NCBI GenBank assembly: GCA_013298765.1
Contig: JAAFJA010000015.1
Span: forward strand, 1 to 64,000
DNA length: 64,000 nt
DNA from: Betaproteobacteria bacterium
Lineage (GTDB): Bacteria; Pseudomonadota; Gammaproteobacteria; Burkholderiales; Casimicrobiaceae
Direction of reading: 5' to 3'
Under the pieces are notes generated by a model. The model did not search any database and was not told the origin of the DNA. It saw nothing but the letters and a program-made list of their open reading frames with translations. Shown piece by piece: positions 16,743 through 26,420 of this stretch. Both the position numbers and the translations under genes were made by a program. How positions within the stretch are numbered: position 1 is the stretch's first letter; each line of letters begins with the position of its first letter.

Positions 16743-19558
16743 AGCGCGAAACCGTGAAGTTTCAACTCAATGATCGCGAAGTGACGGCGCTCGTGGGCGA
16801 AACGATTTGGTCGGTCGCTAATCGCGAAGGCATCGCGATCGCGCATCTGTGTCACACACCCGGGTTGCGACCAGAGGGCAACTGCCGCGCTTGCATGGTG
16901 GAAGTGGAAGGCGAACGCGTGTTGGCCGCTTCTTGCTGCCGCAATGCCACCGATGGCATGAAGGTGCAAACGCACTCCGCACGGGCGACCAAAGCGCGCT
17001 CTCTCGTGCTTGAACTCTTGATGAGTGATGCGGGGCAGACCACCGATGCGCTCACGAAATCATCCGAAATTTCGTACTGGGCGAACAAAGAGAACGCAAA
17101 ACTCAATCGGCTCCCGATGAGGGAAACGCGTGCGTTGCAGAGCGCGCCCGATGCGTCTCATCCTGCGATCCATGTTGACCTTGATGCTTGCATTCAGTGC
17201 ACGCGGTGCCTGCGCGCATGTCGCGAGGAGCAAAACAACGACGTGATCGGCCTTGCGTTTCGTGGCGCAGAATCAAAGATCGTGTTCGATGCCGATGCGC
17301 TGATGGGAAGTTCCACGTGCGTTGCATGCGGCGAGTGTGTGCAGGCCTGTCCGACGGGCGCGCTCTCGCCCGCGCGAGGCGCGGGAATGGCAGCGATCGC
17401 AAAGAAAGTAGATTCGGTGTGTCCGTTTTGCGGTGTGGGATGTCAGCTCACCTTGAATGTGAGTGAAACCAACGGCGCGCAAAAAATCGAATTCGTCGAA
17501 GGCGCAAACGGCCCTGCCAATCGCGGGCGGTTGTGTGTGAAAGGTCGATACGGATTCGATTACGTTCACAGCATGGAAAGGCTGACCCGACCGTTGATCC
17601 GGAGGGAAGGCGTTGCCAAAGACGTCACCCATATCGAACGTGTGAAGCGTGGCGAGTTGCAAGTGACGGATTTGTTTCGCGAAGCCGCGTGGGAAGAGGC
17701 GCTTGATTTCGCAGCGAGTGGTTTGAAACGAGCACACGACGCTGCGCGAAGCGAGCAACGCCCCAGCGCAGTCGCGGGATTTGGTTCGGCGAAAGGCTCG
17801 AACGAAGAGGCGTATCTCTTCCAAAAACTGATCCGCCAGGGTTTTGACACCAACAACGCCGATCACTGCACGCGGCTTTGCCATGCAAGCTCGGTCGCGG
17901 CATTGCTCGAAGGCATCGGCTCGGGCGCGGTGTCGAATCCGGTCGCTGATGTTGAGCATGCTGAACTGATTTTCTTGATCGGCGCGAATCCCACATCGAA
18001 TCATCCTGTCGCGGCGACGTGGATTAAAAACGCCGTGCGGCGCGGCGCGAAACTCGTGCTTGCCGACCCGCGCGCAACTGAACTTGCGCGGTTCGCCACG
18101 TGGCATGTGCAATTTAATCCGGACACGGATGTCGCGCTGCTGAATGGCTTATTACACGTCATCATCGAAGAAAACTTGATTGATCCTGATTTCATCGCGT
18201 CGCGCGTGAACGGGTTCGATGAATTGAAACGCACCGTCGCCGATTGCGCGCCTGAGCGGATGAGCGAAATTTGCGGCATTGATGCCGCCACGATTCGCGA
18301 GGTTGCTCGCGCGTTTGCCACGTCAAAGTCGGCCATGATTCTTTGGGGCATGGGCATTTCGCAGCATGTGCACGGCACCGACAACGCACGCTGTTTGATT
18401 GCGCTTTCGATGATCACGGGGCAGATTGGCCGCGCGGGAACGGGCCTGCATCCGCTGCGCGGACAAAACAATGTGCAAGGCGCATCCGATGCGGGTTTGA
18501 TTCCGATGATGTATCCGAATTACCAGCGCGTGATTCGCGATGAAATCCGGGCGCAGTTCGAATCGCTCTGGGGTAAGCCGCTCGACGCGAAAGCGGGTTT
18601 GACGGTCGTAGAAATCATGCACGCGATTCACGATGGGCAGATTCGCGCGATGTACATCGAAGGCGAAAACCCGGCGATGAGCGACCCCGATTTGAATCAC
18701 GCGCGGCTTGGTTTGGCGAAACTCGAACACCTGGTCGTGCAAGACATTTTCGCGACGGAAACAGCGATCTTGGCCGATGTGATCTTGCCCGCATCCGCGT
18801 TCTACGAAAAATGGGGCACGGTGACCAACACTGATCGCTTGATTCAGTTGGGGCGACCTGCGCTAAATCCGCCCGGCGAAGCAAAACAAGATCTCTGGAT
18901 CATCGAGCAAATTGCAAGACGCATTGGCCTTGACTGGAATTTCTACCGCGCGGACGATGGCGATGGTGCCGTCGCGCACGAAGCGCCTGTTGCGCGCGTG
19001 TACGAAGAGCTGCGAAGTGTGATGTCGCCGCTCGCGGGCGTGCCCTGGGCGCGCCTGGTGCGTGAGGGCGCGGTGACGACGCCTGCCGCGCGTGAGGATT
19101 CGCCAGGTGAAGCGATTGTGTTCACCGATCATTTCCCCACGAGCGACGGCCGCGCAAATTTGAAACCCGCGAGCTTCGCCATCGGCGTCGAAGTGGCCGA
19201 TGAAGCGTATCCCTTCATCCTTTCCACGGGGCGCGTGCTCGAACATTGGCACACCGGGGCGATGACGCGACGCGCGTCCATGCTCGACGCGCTCGCGCCG
19301 ATCCCAGTGATCTCGTTAAACGTAGATGACGCAACACGGCTCGGCATCGCAGGCGACACGCGCGTGGAAATGCGTTCACGACATGGCAGCGTTGAGGCGC
19401 TCGCAGCGATTTCGTCTAGCGTTGCACGCGGACAAGTGTTCATGCCGTTCGCTTATTGGGAGGCGGCGGCAAATAAATTGACCGGAGACGCTCTGGATCC
19501 ATACGGAAAGATTCCAGGGTTTAAAGTGACGGCTGTACAAATTCGTGCGAGAAAGTAA
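16739..19558 (+). CDS. fdsA: Formate dehydrogenase alpha subunit (molybdopterin)
   Basis: The 939-residue catalytic subunit oxidises formate to CO2. From the N-terminus it carries a NuoG-like [2Fe-2S] set (CHTPG, NCRACMVE, ASCC), two ferredoxin [4Fe-4S] motifs (CIQCTRCLRAC and CVACGECVQACPTG), a further cluster CPFCGVGC, and the bis-MGD domain. The active-site position is cysteine in NADHCTRLCHASS, so this is a Cys and not a selenocysteine enzyme. It overlaps the fused beta subunit by 4 bp. The accessory genes fdsC (sulfurtransferase) and fdsD are not adjacent and must lie elsewhere if the enzyme is active. It supplies NADH from formate or allows formate detoxification. Confidence 0.94.
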   Translation: MKRETVKFQLNDREVTALVGETIWSVANREGIAIAHLCHTPGLRPEGNCRACMVEVEGERVLAASCCRNATDGMKVQTHSARATKARSLVLELLMSDAGQTTDALTKSSEISYWANKENAKLNRLPMRETRALQSAPDASHPAIHVDLDACIQCTRCLRACREEQNNDVIGLAFRGAESKIVFDADALMGSSTCVACGECVQACPTGALSPARGAGMAAIAKKVDSVCPFCGVGCQLTLNVSETNGAQKIEFVEGANGPANRGRLCVKGRYGFDYVHSMERLTRPLIRREGVAKDVTHIERVKRGELQVTDLFREAAWEEALDFAASGLKRAHDAARSEQRPSAVAGFGSAKGSNEEAYLFQKLIRQGFDTNNADHCTRLCHASSVAALLEGIGSGAVSNPVADVEHAELIFLIGANPTSNHPVAATWIKNAVRRGAKLVLADPRATELARFATWHVQFNPDTDVALLNGLLHVIIEENLIDPDFIASRVNGFDELKRTVADCAPERMSEICGIDAATIREVARAFATSKSAMILWGMGISQHVHGTDNARCLIALSMITGQIGRAGTGLHPLRGQNNVQGASDAGLIPMMYPNYQRVIRDEIRAQFESLWGKPLDAKAGLTVVEIMHAIHDGQIRAMYIEGENPAMSDPDLNHARLGLAKLEHLVVQDIFATETAILADVILPASAFYEKWGTVTNTDRLIQLGRPALNPPGEAKQDLWIIEQIARRIGLDWNFYRADDGDGAVAHEAPVARVYEELRSVMSPLAGVPWARLVREGAVTTPAAREDSPGEAIVFTDHFPTSDGRANLKPASFAIGVEVADEAYPFILSTGRVLEHWHTGAMTRRASMLDALAPIPVISLNVDDATRLGIAGDTRVEMRSRHGSVEALAAISSSVARGQVFMPFAYWEAAANKLTGDALDPYGKIPGFKVTAVQIRARK

Positions 19559-19770
19559 GCGTTTGCTACTCAAACAATTTGGCGCTATGGCATATAAACG
19601 CGAGCCCAGTTTAAACAAGGACTAGCGGCTAGTTTTAACAATATCAATAGTTGAACGTGTAGCACGTAGCCCAGAAATAACGGGATTGTTAGCGAAATAG
19701 AACCCTCCACAATCGGCGTAGTTACGGTATTTCGAGCCAATACTCGGCACTTCATGGTTCAATTCGGGCA

Positions 19771-19792
19771 GAATCAAACAACTGTTTGAATC
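19771..19792. promoter_or_regulatory. PsrA-type operator
   Basis: TCAAACA and TGTTTGA flank a 2-base centre, and the palindrome extends outwards with GA and TC. It fits the published PsrA pattern (G/C)AAAC-N2-4-GTTT(G/C). It lies about 30 bp upstream of the TetR start, as expected for autoregulation. Confidence 0.65.
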
Positions 19793-19821
19793 GTGCGCTT
19801 GAACTCTTGGAGGAGGAAGTC

Positions 19822-20583
19822 GTGTCGCCATTCGAGGACCTAATTTCGCCCAGCGTTGGCTTCGGCAAAGAAATCGCTGCCTTGGCTGCGGCGCGTGACG
19901 CCAGCGCCAATCGCGCCAAAGTCTCAACCAAAGATCGCATCGCGCAAGCCACCGAGCTCTTGTTCTTGCAGCGCGGCTACGAAGGCACGAGCCTGCGCGC
20001 GATCACCACCGAAGCAAACGTGAACCTTGCCGCAGTGAACTATCACTACGGCAGCAAAGAGGAGCTTTTCACGAAGCTTCTCACCGAACGGCTTGACCCG
20101 CTAAACGACGAGCGTGCCGCGCGGCTTGATACGCTCAAGGCCAAAGGCTTTGATCGCGACCATCGCGTTGAGCAAATCATCGCAACGCTCTTCCTGCCCG
20201 CGCTCTCGCTCGCACGAGACCCTGCGCAAGGCGGCCCTGATTTCTTGCGCTTCATTGGCCGTGCGTATGCGGATCCGTCTGACTTCGTGCGCAAGCTGCT
20301 TGCTGAGCGCTACGCCGCGACCAACCTGAAATTCAAACAAGCCTTTGGCGAAGCGCTTCCGGGCTTGGCTGAACATGATCTGGCGATGCGTCTCAATTTC
20401 ATTCTCGACGCCGTGTCGTCAACCCTTGCCAGCGAGGATGTGCGTCGCGTGCTTGGCGGCTTGCAGTCTGAGCGCGCCGACGATGATTTGAATTTGCTCG
20501 CGTATCTCGCGCCTTTCCTGGGAGCGGCACTGCGCGCTGCGGTGCGCTCCCCTTCGCAAATAGCCGCACTACAAAATCTTTAA
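19822..20583 (+). CDS. TetR-family regulator of fatty-acid oxidation, PsrA-like
   Basis: The 253-residue protein has a TetR helix-turn-helix at about 35-75 (DRIAQATELLFLQRGYEGTS and NLAAVNYHYGSKEEL), followed by the PsrA-like RLDPLNDERAARLD and a ligand-binding C-terminus. PsrA repressors sense long-chain acyl-CoA or fatty acids and control beta-oxidation genes. The next two genes are a thiolase and a multifunctional oxidation enzyme. GTG at 19822 was chosen because AGGAGGAAG sits just upstream; a TTG 36 bp earlier lies inside the putative operator. The N-terminal 25 residues precede the usual fold. Confidence 0.88.
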   Translation: MSPFEDLISPSVGFGKEIAALAAARDASANRAKVSTKDRIAQATELLFLQRGYEGTSLRAITTEANVNLAAVNYHYGSKEELFTKLLTERLDPLNDERAARLDTLKAKGFDRDHRVEQIIATLFLPALSLARDPAQGGPDFLRFIGRAYADPSDFVRKLLAERYAATNLKFKQAFGEALPGLAEHDLAMRLNFILDAVSSTLASEDVRRVLGGLQSERADDDLNLLAYLAPFLGAALRAAVRSPSQIAALQNL

Positions 20584-20594
20584 GAGGAGTGGCC

Positions 20595-21893
20595 ATGGCC
20601 TCCGCACTTCGCGAACCTATTTATGTGATCGATGGCGCTCGCACGCCTTTTCTTAAAGCGAAATCCGGCCCGGGGCCGTTCACCGCGTCAGACCTTGCGG
20701 TGGCTTGCGGGCGTGCGTTGCTTTCCCGTATTCCAGTGAAGCCCGAACAATTTGATGAAGTCATTCTGGGCTGCGCGAATCCTTCGGCCGATGAAGTCAA
20801 TATTGGTCGATACGTTGCGATGCGATTAGGCTGTGGCGACAAAGTCACAGGCTGGACGGTGATGCGCAACTGCGCGAGCGGCATGCAATCGATTGACTCA
20901 GCGATCAACAACATGCTGGCGGGTCGCTCAGAGCTCGTGCTCGCAGGCGGCGTTGATGCGCTATCACATGCGCCGCTGCTCTATTCGCCGAAGATGGTTT
21001 TGTGGTTCGCAGGGCTCGCCGGGGCGAAGACGACTGGGCAGCGTGTTGGCATGTTCGCCAAGCTCTCGCCGAAAGAAATGCTCTCGCCAGTGATCGCGTT
21101 GATGCGTGGACTCACCGATCCGAAAGTGGGCTTGCTGATGGGCCAAACAGCTGAGAACCTCGCGCATCGCTTCGGCATTACGCGTCAAGAGATGGACGCT
21201 TATTCGGCAGAGAGCCACAAGCGCGTGCTTGCTGCGCAAAAGGAAGGCCGCATGCAAGGCGAGGTCATTCCTTTGATCGACAAAAAAGGCACGGTCTACG
21301 CGGCCGATGATGGTGTGCGCGAAGATTCCACACCAGAGAAGCTCGCCAAGTTGAAGCCCTTCTTCGATAAGAAATACGGCAATGTGACGGCGGGTAACTC
21401 TTCGCAGATTACCGATGGCGGCGTGTTCGTAGCGCTCGCAACGAAAGCCGCCGTTGAAAAACACAACCTGCCGGTTCTCGGAAAAATTGTGGATACACAA
21501 TGGGCAGGATGTGACGCTGCGCAGATGGGATTGGGGCCCGTCTACGCATCGACGCCGATTCTCAAGCGCAACAACTTAACACTGAACGATCTCGACAACA
21601 TCGAAATCAACGAAGCCTTCGCCGCACAGGTGCTCGCGTGCAAGCGCGCATGGGAAGACGAAAAGTTCTGCAAGGAAGAACTCGGGCTCGATGGCGCGTT
21701 AGGCTCAATCGAGATGAACAAGCTGAACGTCGATGGTGGCGCAGTGGCGCTCGGTCATCCGGTGGGCGCGAGCGGCGCTCGTATCGTATTGCATGCGCTG
21801 AATACGTTGAAGCGCACAGGTGGCAAGCGCGCGTTGACCTCCATTTGTATCGGCGGCGGGCAGGGCGGTGCAATGTTGCTCGAGCGCGCGTAG
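20595..21893 (+). CDS. fadI: Acetyl-CoA acyltransferase (FadI-like thiolase)
   Basis: The 432-residue thiolase performs the last beta-oxidation step, splitting 3-ketoacyl-CoA with CoA. The catalytic set is present: nucleophilic Cys in RNCASGMQS, His in ALGHPVGASGARI, and Cys in SICIGGGQGG. The GQTAENLAHRFGITRQEMDAY segment is typical of FadI/trifunctional-type thiolases. ATG 20595 follows AGAGGAG; an in-frame GTG two codons earlier overlaps that site. It lies 11 bp after the TetR gene, so they are probably cotranscribed, and its partner multifunctional enzyme follows after a repeat element. Confidence 0.93.
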   Translation: MASALREPIYVIDGARTPFLKAKSGPGPFTASDLAVACGRALLSRIPVKPEQFDEVILGCANPSADEVNIGRYVAMRLGCGDKVTGWTVMRNCASGMQSIDSAINNMLAGRSELVLAGGVDALSHAPLLYSPKMVLWFAGLAGAKTTGQRVGMFAKLSPKEMLSPVIALMRGLTDPKVGLLMGQTAENLAHRFGITRQEMDAYSAESHKRVLAAQKEGRMQGEVIPLIDKKGTVYAADDGVREDSTPEKLAKLKPFFDKKYGNVTAGNSSQITDGGVFVALATKAAVEKHNLPVLGKIVDTQWAGCDAAQMGLGPVYASTPILKRNNLTLNDLDNIEINEAFAAQVLACKRAWEDEKFCKEELGLDGALGSIEMNKLNVDGGAVALGHPVGASGARIVLHALNTLKRTGGKRALTSICIGGGQGGAMLLERA

Positions 21894-21904
21894 CGCGAAC
21901 TTTC

Positions 21905-22081
21905 TTCGACGCAGATTACGCTGATTTCGCAGATTCACGCAGATTAACTTTTCTACCGTCTGCGTCGCGCGGTTCAGCATTTCAAATCACTATCAATGCG
22001 TATCTCAACACTTACCTGCAAGGTGCCGCTTGATTCCGCAATCAAATAATCAGCGTCAATCGGCGAAATCTGCGTCAAAAA
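21905..22081. repeat. Imperfect inverted-repeat element of the CAGATTAACG family
   Basis: The left part (21905-21945) repeats GACGCAGATTACGCTGATT and CGCAGATT units. The right part (about 22045-22081) carries the inverse AATCAGCGTCAAT and AAATCTGCGTCAAAAAA. The right end touches the start codon of the multifunctional enzyme at 22083. It is related to the better preserved copy at 37561-37700. Nothing else is recognised in this gap. Confidence 0.7.
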
Positions 22082-22082
22082 A

Positions 22083-24023
22083 ATGGCATACAAAAACTTC
22101 ACTCTCCGCACCGACGAACACGGCATTACTTGGGTCGGCATCAATGTCGCTGGCGAAAACGTCAATACGATGGGCACGCCGGTGCTCAACGAATTGAACG
22201 CGCTGCTTGACCAATTCGAGAAAGAGCCGCCAAAAGCGGTCGCCTTTGTCAGCGAAAAGCAGTCTGGATTCATCGCGGGGGCGAACGTTAACGAGTTCGT
22301 CGAAATCGGGAAAACCGGTGATCTCGCTGCGGCGGAAGCCTTGGTGAAACGCGGCTACGATGTGTACGAACGGCTCGCGAACGTGAAGTACCCGACGCTC
22401 GCGCTCATCAATGGTTTCGCGCTCGGCGGCGGGCTCGAACTCGCGCTCGCATGCCGCTACCGCGTGGCGGTGGACATGCCTTCCACGAAGCTTGGCTTGC
22501 CGGAGGTGATGCTCGGGATTCTTCCAGGTTGGGGCGGAGTGAAACGCTTGCCACAATTGATTGGCGCGCCTGCTGCATTCGATTTGATGCTGACCGGGAA
22601 AACCGTTAACGCGCGCAAAGCAAAATCGCTCGGCATCGTGCATGAAGCAGTGCCTCCGCGAATCATGTGGAACACTGCGATCGGCGTGCTCAAGGCGCAG
22701 CCGCCCGCCCACAAACTTTCATTCATACAAAACTTGATGACCAACGGCCTTTTGCGCGGTTTTGTTGCGTCCCAAGCCCGCAAATCAGTCGCTAAAAAGG
22801 CTCGACCCGAGCACTATCCGTCGCCGTACGCGATCATTGATCTCTGGCAGAAGTACAACGGTGATGTGCACAAGCCGCAAGCGGATGAGCCGTGTTCTGT
22901 GCGCTCGTTGATTTCGCATCCAACCGCGATGAATTTGATTCGTGTGTTTGGTTTGCGTGAGCAGCTCAAAGCGCAAGCAAAAGGCATCGATTTCAAGGCG
23001 AAGCATGTGCACGTGATCGGTGCGGGCGTGATGGGTGGCGACATTGCCGCGTGGTGTGCGTTGCGCGGCATCCGCGTGACTTTGCAAGACTTAGACGCCT
23101 CCCGCATTGCGCCCGCAATTCAGCGTGCGGCTGAGATGTATAAAAAGCGCCTGCGCGATGATCGTCGAATTCGCGATGCGATGGATTTGCTGCAACCCGA
23201 CACGACGGGCGACGGCGCGAAACAGGCTGATGTCATCATCGAAGCGATTGTCGAGAACCTGAGCGTCAAGCAAAAAGTGTTCGCTGAGATCGAAGGGAAA
23301 GCGCGACCCGATGCCATTCTCGCCACCAACACGTCATCGATTCCGCTCGAACAGATTGCAACGGCGCTGAAAGCGCCATCGCGATTGGTCGGTATCCACT
23401 TCTTCAATCCCGTCGCGCAGATGATGTTGGTTGAAGTCATCAGCGGTGCGCAAACGAGTGCGGAGATTGCCTCAAAGGCAACAGCATTCGTCGATCAGAT
23501 TGACAAGTTGCCTCTCGCCTGCAAGAGCGCACCAGGCTTCTGGGTGAATCGCATCCTTGCGCCGTATCTTGGCGAAGCAATGCGCTGCTTAGATGAGGGC
23601 ATCGCTGCAGAAACGATAGACGAAGCCGCGCTCGCCTTCGGAATGCCAATGGGGCCGATTGAGCTCGCCGATGTGGTGGGCCTCGATGTTTGTGCCGCTG
23701 TGGGCCAAACCGTGACACCCGATGCAAAAGCGCCCCAGAAGCTACAGGCGTTGTTGGAAGCGAAATCGCTGGGTAAGAAAACCGGTAAAGGCTTCTACAC
23801 CTGGGTCAACGGGAGGCCGCAAAAAAATAGCGCATCGAGCGTGCCCGAGGGGCTCACCCATCGCCTGATCCAGCCGATGCTCAACGAGGCCAACAAAGCG
23901 CTCGCCGAAGGCGTTGTGAGTCTGCCAGATCACGCCGATGCAGGCGCAATCTTTGGCTGCGGCTTCGCACCGTTTCGCGGCGGCCCAATTAACTACCAAC
24001 GAAACCAAGCAAACGCTTCCTGA
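22083..24023 (+). CDS. 3-hydroxyacyl-CoA dehydrogenase/enoyl-CoA hydratase (FadJ/FadB-like)
   Basis: This 646-residue enzyme joins an N-terminal enoyl-CoA hydratase (about 1-190; GFALGGGLELALACRYRV, LGLPEVMLGILPGWGG) to an NAD-dependent 3-hydroxyacyl-CoA dehydrogenase (about 305-590; VIGAGVMGGDIAAWCALRG, ATNTSSIPLEQIA, GIHFFNPVAQMMLVEV). It makes 3-ketoacyl-CoA for the upstream thiolase. It is shorter than E. coli FadB (about 730) because the C-terminal domain is reduced. The ATG has no Shine-Dalgarno sequence: the six bases before it belong to the inverted-repeat element, so its translation signal may have been replaced. Confidence 0.92.
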   Translation: MAYKNFTLRTDEHGITWVGINVAGENVNTMGTPVLNELNALLDQFEKEPPKAVAFVSEKQSGFIAGANVNEFVEIGKTGDLAAAEALVKRGYDVYERLANVKYPTLALINGFALGGGLELALACRYRVAVDMPSTKLGLPEVMLGILPGWGGVKRLPQLIGAPAAFDLMLTGKTVNARKAKSLGIVHEAVPPRIMWNTAIGVLKAQPPAHKLSFIQNLMTNGLLRGFVASQARKSVAKKARPEHYPSPYAIIDLWQKYNGDVHKPQADEPCSVRSLISHPTAMNLIRVFGLREQLKAQAKGIDFKAKHVHVIGAGVMGGDIAAWCALRGIRVTLQDLDASRIAPAIQRAAEMYKKRLRDDRRIRDAMDLLQPDTTGDGAKQADVIIEAIVENLSVKQKVFAEIEGKARPDAILATNTSSIPLEQIATALKAPSRLVGIHFFNPVAQMMLVEVISGAQTSAEIASKATAFVDQIDKLPLACKSAPGFWVNRILAPYLGEAMRCLDEGIAAETIDEAALAFGMPMGPIELADVVGLDVCAAVGQTVTPDAKAPQKLQALLEAKSLGKKTGKGFYTWVNGRPQKNSASSVPEGLTHRLIQPMLNEANKALAEGVVSLPDHADAGAIFGCGFAPFRGGPINYQRNQANAS

Positions 24024-24087
24024 ATCGCCCAAACACCTCCGCAGAGCGTCTACACGCTCGCGGCGAACAGGTGTGAGGGGCTTGACG

Positions 24088-25074
24088 CTACTTCGCGCCG
24101 CGTAGATTGGCGCGTAGCCAGTTACCGCGATCTTTGCGCGCTTCTTCGTTGAGAAGTTCGTCAGCCTCGTACATCTGCCGTGATTTCGGCTGTGAGGTTG
24201 CGCGGAAAAGATCGACCTGTTCTAGCGTTTGTACCCACGTATCGGCGGAGCCAAATTGATAAAACACTTTGGCGGGCGCCGCGTGCGACACCCATTTTTC
24301 GGGGTCGAGCGGATCAATTGAGTTGAGATACTCACCCCATTTTTCTTTGGGAAAACTCTCTCTGAACGCCTTGGCTCTGGGTTGCTCGGTGACTTGGAGC
24401 CAGCCACTCGGTTTTCCCGGCGGACTCATGAATACGGCAGCGTCGATCCGCGTATCAACCGCTGTGAGGAGCGCACCGGCCCACGCGCCAAAGCGATGAC
24501 CAACGACCGCGATCCGCTCCATGTTGTGTTCCGGGCGGCTAGCCGCCCAATCGAGCACGCGTCTAGCGTTTACGACCGCAAGGCGAATCGATTCAGCGTC
24601 GCCCGCATTATTGTTTTCGCGGTGAACATAGGGCTGCTTAAACGGAAGCTCCACCAAGAGCGAAGCGATTCCCGTTGCCGCGAGCGCTTCGGCTTCTTGC
24701 TGAAAGCCTGCGCGCTTTACGTCTTGGCCTTCGCGATGCAGCCAGAGCACCGTTGGGAATTTGGCCTTTCCGGGCGGCACGACCACGGTGACCTCGATTG
24801 ATTCGCCCTCGGGTGAAGTCAGTTTCCACTCCGTCACGTTGCAGCACTTTACCTTCGCAAACGTGCCGCCCGGTAGCGCGGCGAGTGTCGATTTTGCATA
24901 GTCAAACCGCGCCGCACGCTCCGCCGGCGCTTTTGCGAGCGCGTTCGGTGTAACCGCACTTGCACCGAAAGCGAATAACACGGAGACTATGGCGACTCGA
25001 AGCGCCGATGAGGCTCGCCGATCGCGCGACTTCTGCAGATTGCACTTGGCAGCAGCCAGCGTTAAACGATTCAT
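24088..25074 (-). CDS. Secreted alpha/beta-hydrolase-like protein lacking the nucleophile
   Basis: The 328-residue protein has a signal peptide (about 20-48, ending near NALAKAPAE) and a dienelactone-hydrolase-like fold: TVLWLHREG (oxyanion region), [14 protein letters not shown], the elbow [11 protein letters not shown] and [10 protein letters not shown] near the acid position. The elbow should read GxSxG, but Arg occupies the nucleophile position (codon CGC at the GHRFG site), so ordinary esterase chemistry is unlikely. It may be inactive, non-hydrolytic or binding-only. The ATG 25074 follows AAAGGAG; upstream residues of the longer frame would run into the divergent msrP gene only 25 bp away. 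Confidence 0.85.
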   Translation of the reverse strand: MNRLTLAAAKCNLQKSRDRRASSALRVAIVSVLFAFGASAVTPNALAKAPAERAARFDYAKSTLAALPGGTFAKVKCCNVTEWKLTSPEGESIEVTVVVPPGKAKFPTVLWLHREGQDVKRAGFQQEAEALAATGIASLLVELPFKQPYVHRENNNAGDAESIRLAVVNARRVLDWAASRPEHNMERIAVVGHRFGAWAGALLTAVDTRIDAAVFMSPPGKPSGWLQVTEQPRAKAFRESFPKEKWGEYLNSIDPLDPEKWVSHAAPAKVFYQFGSADTWVQTLEQVDLFRATSQPKSRQMYEADELLNEEARKDRGNWLRANLRGAK

Positions 25075-25099
25075 CTCTTTCTCCTTTGCATTACCCATC

Positions 25100-26062
25100 A
25101 TGATTATCCGCAGTTCTAACGCAAATCCGATCCAGCCGTCCGAGATTACGTCGGAAGCGCTTTTCCACGGGCGGCGCGACTGGATCAAGTCCACCATCGC
25201 CATGGGCGGCGCGGCGTTGCTGCCGGGCCTCGCAGCGTGCGGTGCCGAGGCGCAAGGTGTGCGCCTTGCGGGTGTGAAACCGAACCCTCAGTTTTTAGCT
25301 ACTGATATCGATAAGCTGAACAAAGCGGATGAATTCAAGAGCTACTGCAATTTTTACGAGTTCGGAACGGATAAGAGCGATCCGCCGGTCATGGCGAAAT
25401 CGCTGAAGACGCGCCCTTGGACGGTTGCCGTTGAAGGTGAGGTGAATAAGCCTCAGGTGTTTGATATCGATGCGCTCTACAAGCTCGCGCCGCTGGAAGA
25501 GCGGGTCTATCGGTTTCGCTGCGTTGAAGCGTGGTCGATGGTGATTCCGTGGGTCGGCATTCCGCTGGCTGAGCTCATCAAACGCGTTGAACCGCGCGGC
25601 AACGCGAAGTACGTGGAATTCGTGACCCTCGCCGACAAAGCTCAAATGCCAGGGCTTCGCTCCAGCGTGCTCGATTGGCCTTACGTTGAAGGGCTTCGGA
25701 TGGACGAAGCGATGCATCCGCTTACGCTGCTGACCTTCGGTGCGTATGGCGAAATGCTCGCCAATCAAAATGGTGCCCCAGTTCGAATGGTTGTGCCGTG
25801 GAAATACGGCTTCAAGAGCGGCAAATCGATTGTGAAGATCCGCTTTGTAGAGAAAGAACCGCGCACCGCGTGGGTGAAAGCCGGGCCGAGCGAATACGGC
25901 TTTTACTCGAACGTAAATCCCATGGTCGACCATGCGCGCTGGAGTCAGGCAAGTGAGCGGCGGATCGGTGAATTTTCAAAGCGCAAAACGTTGATGTTTA
26001 ACGGTTACGCCAATGAAGTCGCATCGCTTTACGCAGGCATGGATCTAAAGAAGTTCATCTAA
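25100..26062 (+). CDS. msrP: Periplasmic methionine sulfoxide reductase, molybdopterin subunit
   Basis: The 320-residue protein has a twin-arginine type signal ([20 protein letters not shown]) and the MsrP/YedY fold. The Mo-ligand cysteine lies in [17 protein letters not shown], and [16 protein letters not shown] is also typical. It repairs oxidised methionines in periplasmic proteins with electrons from MsrQ. The start ATG 25100 was chosen because the Tat region follows at the right distance; the longer frame upstream would overlap the divergent hydrolase gene. In most species msrQ follows directly; here a DUF2306-like gene sits between them. Confidence 0.93.
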   Translation: MIIRSSNANPIQPSEITSEALFHGRRDWIKSTIAMGGAALLPGLAACGAEAQGVRLAGVKPNPQFLATDIDKLNKADEFKSYCNFYEFGTDKSDPPVMAKSLKTRPWTVAVEGEVNKPQVFDIDALYKLAPLEERVYRFRCVEAWSMVIPWVGIPLAELIKRVEPRGNAKYVEFVTLADKAQMPGLRSSVLDWPYVEGLRMDEAMHPLTLLTFGAYGEMLANQNGAPVRMVVPWKYGFKSGKSIVKIRFVEKEPRTAWVKAGPSEYGFYSNVNPMVDHARWSQASERRIGEFSKRKTLMFNGYANEVASLYAGMDLKKFI

Positions 26063-26420
26063 GGCATCTCTGTATTACTGACGCGAGCCCATGTCCATTC
26101 GTTAAGAAAATGCTGAATAAGTCTCCGCGATTCGGCGTGCGACGGACGCGAGAGACTTGTTTAGCGTTTCCCTAAATGCGTTGACACCCTCATGTAGGTT
26201 CGCTCGCGCCAGTGGCTGCAAGCATTGCCTCCCTCGTCAGGCGCACGATTGCTGCGTTGAGGATGCGCTTTCAGGGAAGCGCGGCAGCTGCGTTTTTTGC
26301 GATGTTCACGCCGCTGTTCGGCGATTCACGCCCGCATATGCACAGTTGTCGCACTGCGCTCGTACACTGCCGCCAACTCCGCTGAAATCTCACTAACGAT
26401 TTTTATTCTGGAGTGCAACC
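26063..26420. other. Non-coding gap with a short direct repeat
   Basis: No gene is supported. It contains GCTGAATAAGTCTCCG (26112-26127), repeated with one change at 26855-26870 beyond the DUF2306-like gene, suggesting an insertion event. Part of the sequence upstream of 26421 must carry that gene's promoter. Confidence 0.4.

Noticed and set aside
17860-17890. Selenocysteine in formate dehydrogenase
   Set aside because: The active-site position is a cysteine codon in NADHCTRLCH, and no in-frame TGA is present.
17273-18112. Long minus-strand open frame within the formate dehydrogenase alpha gene
   Set aside because: Antisense to a strongly conserved molybdopterin enzyme; its product has no recognisable pattern.
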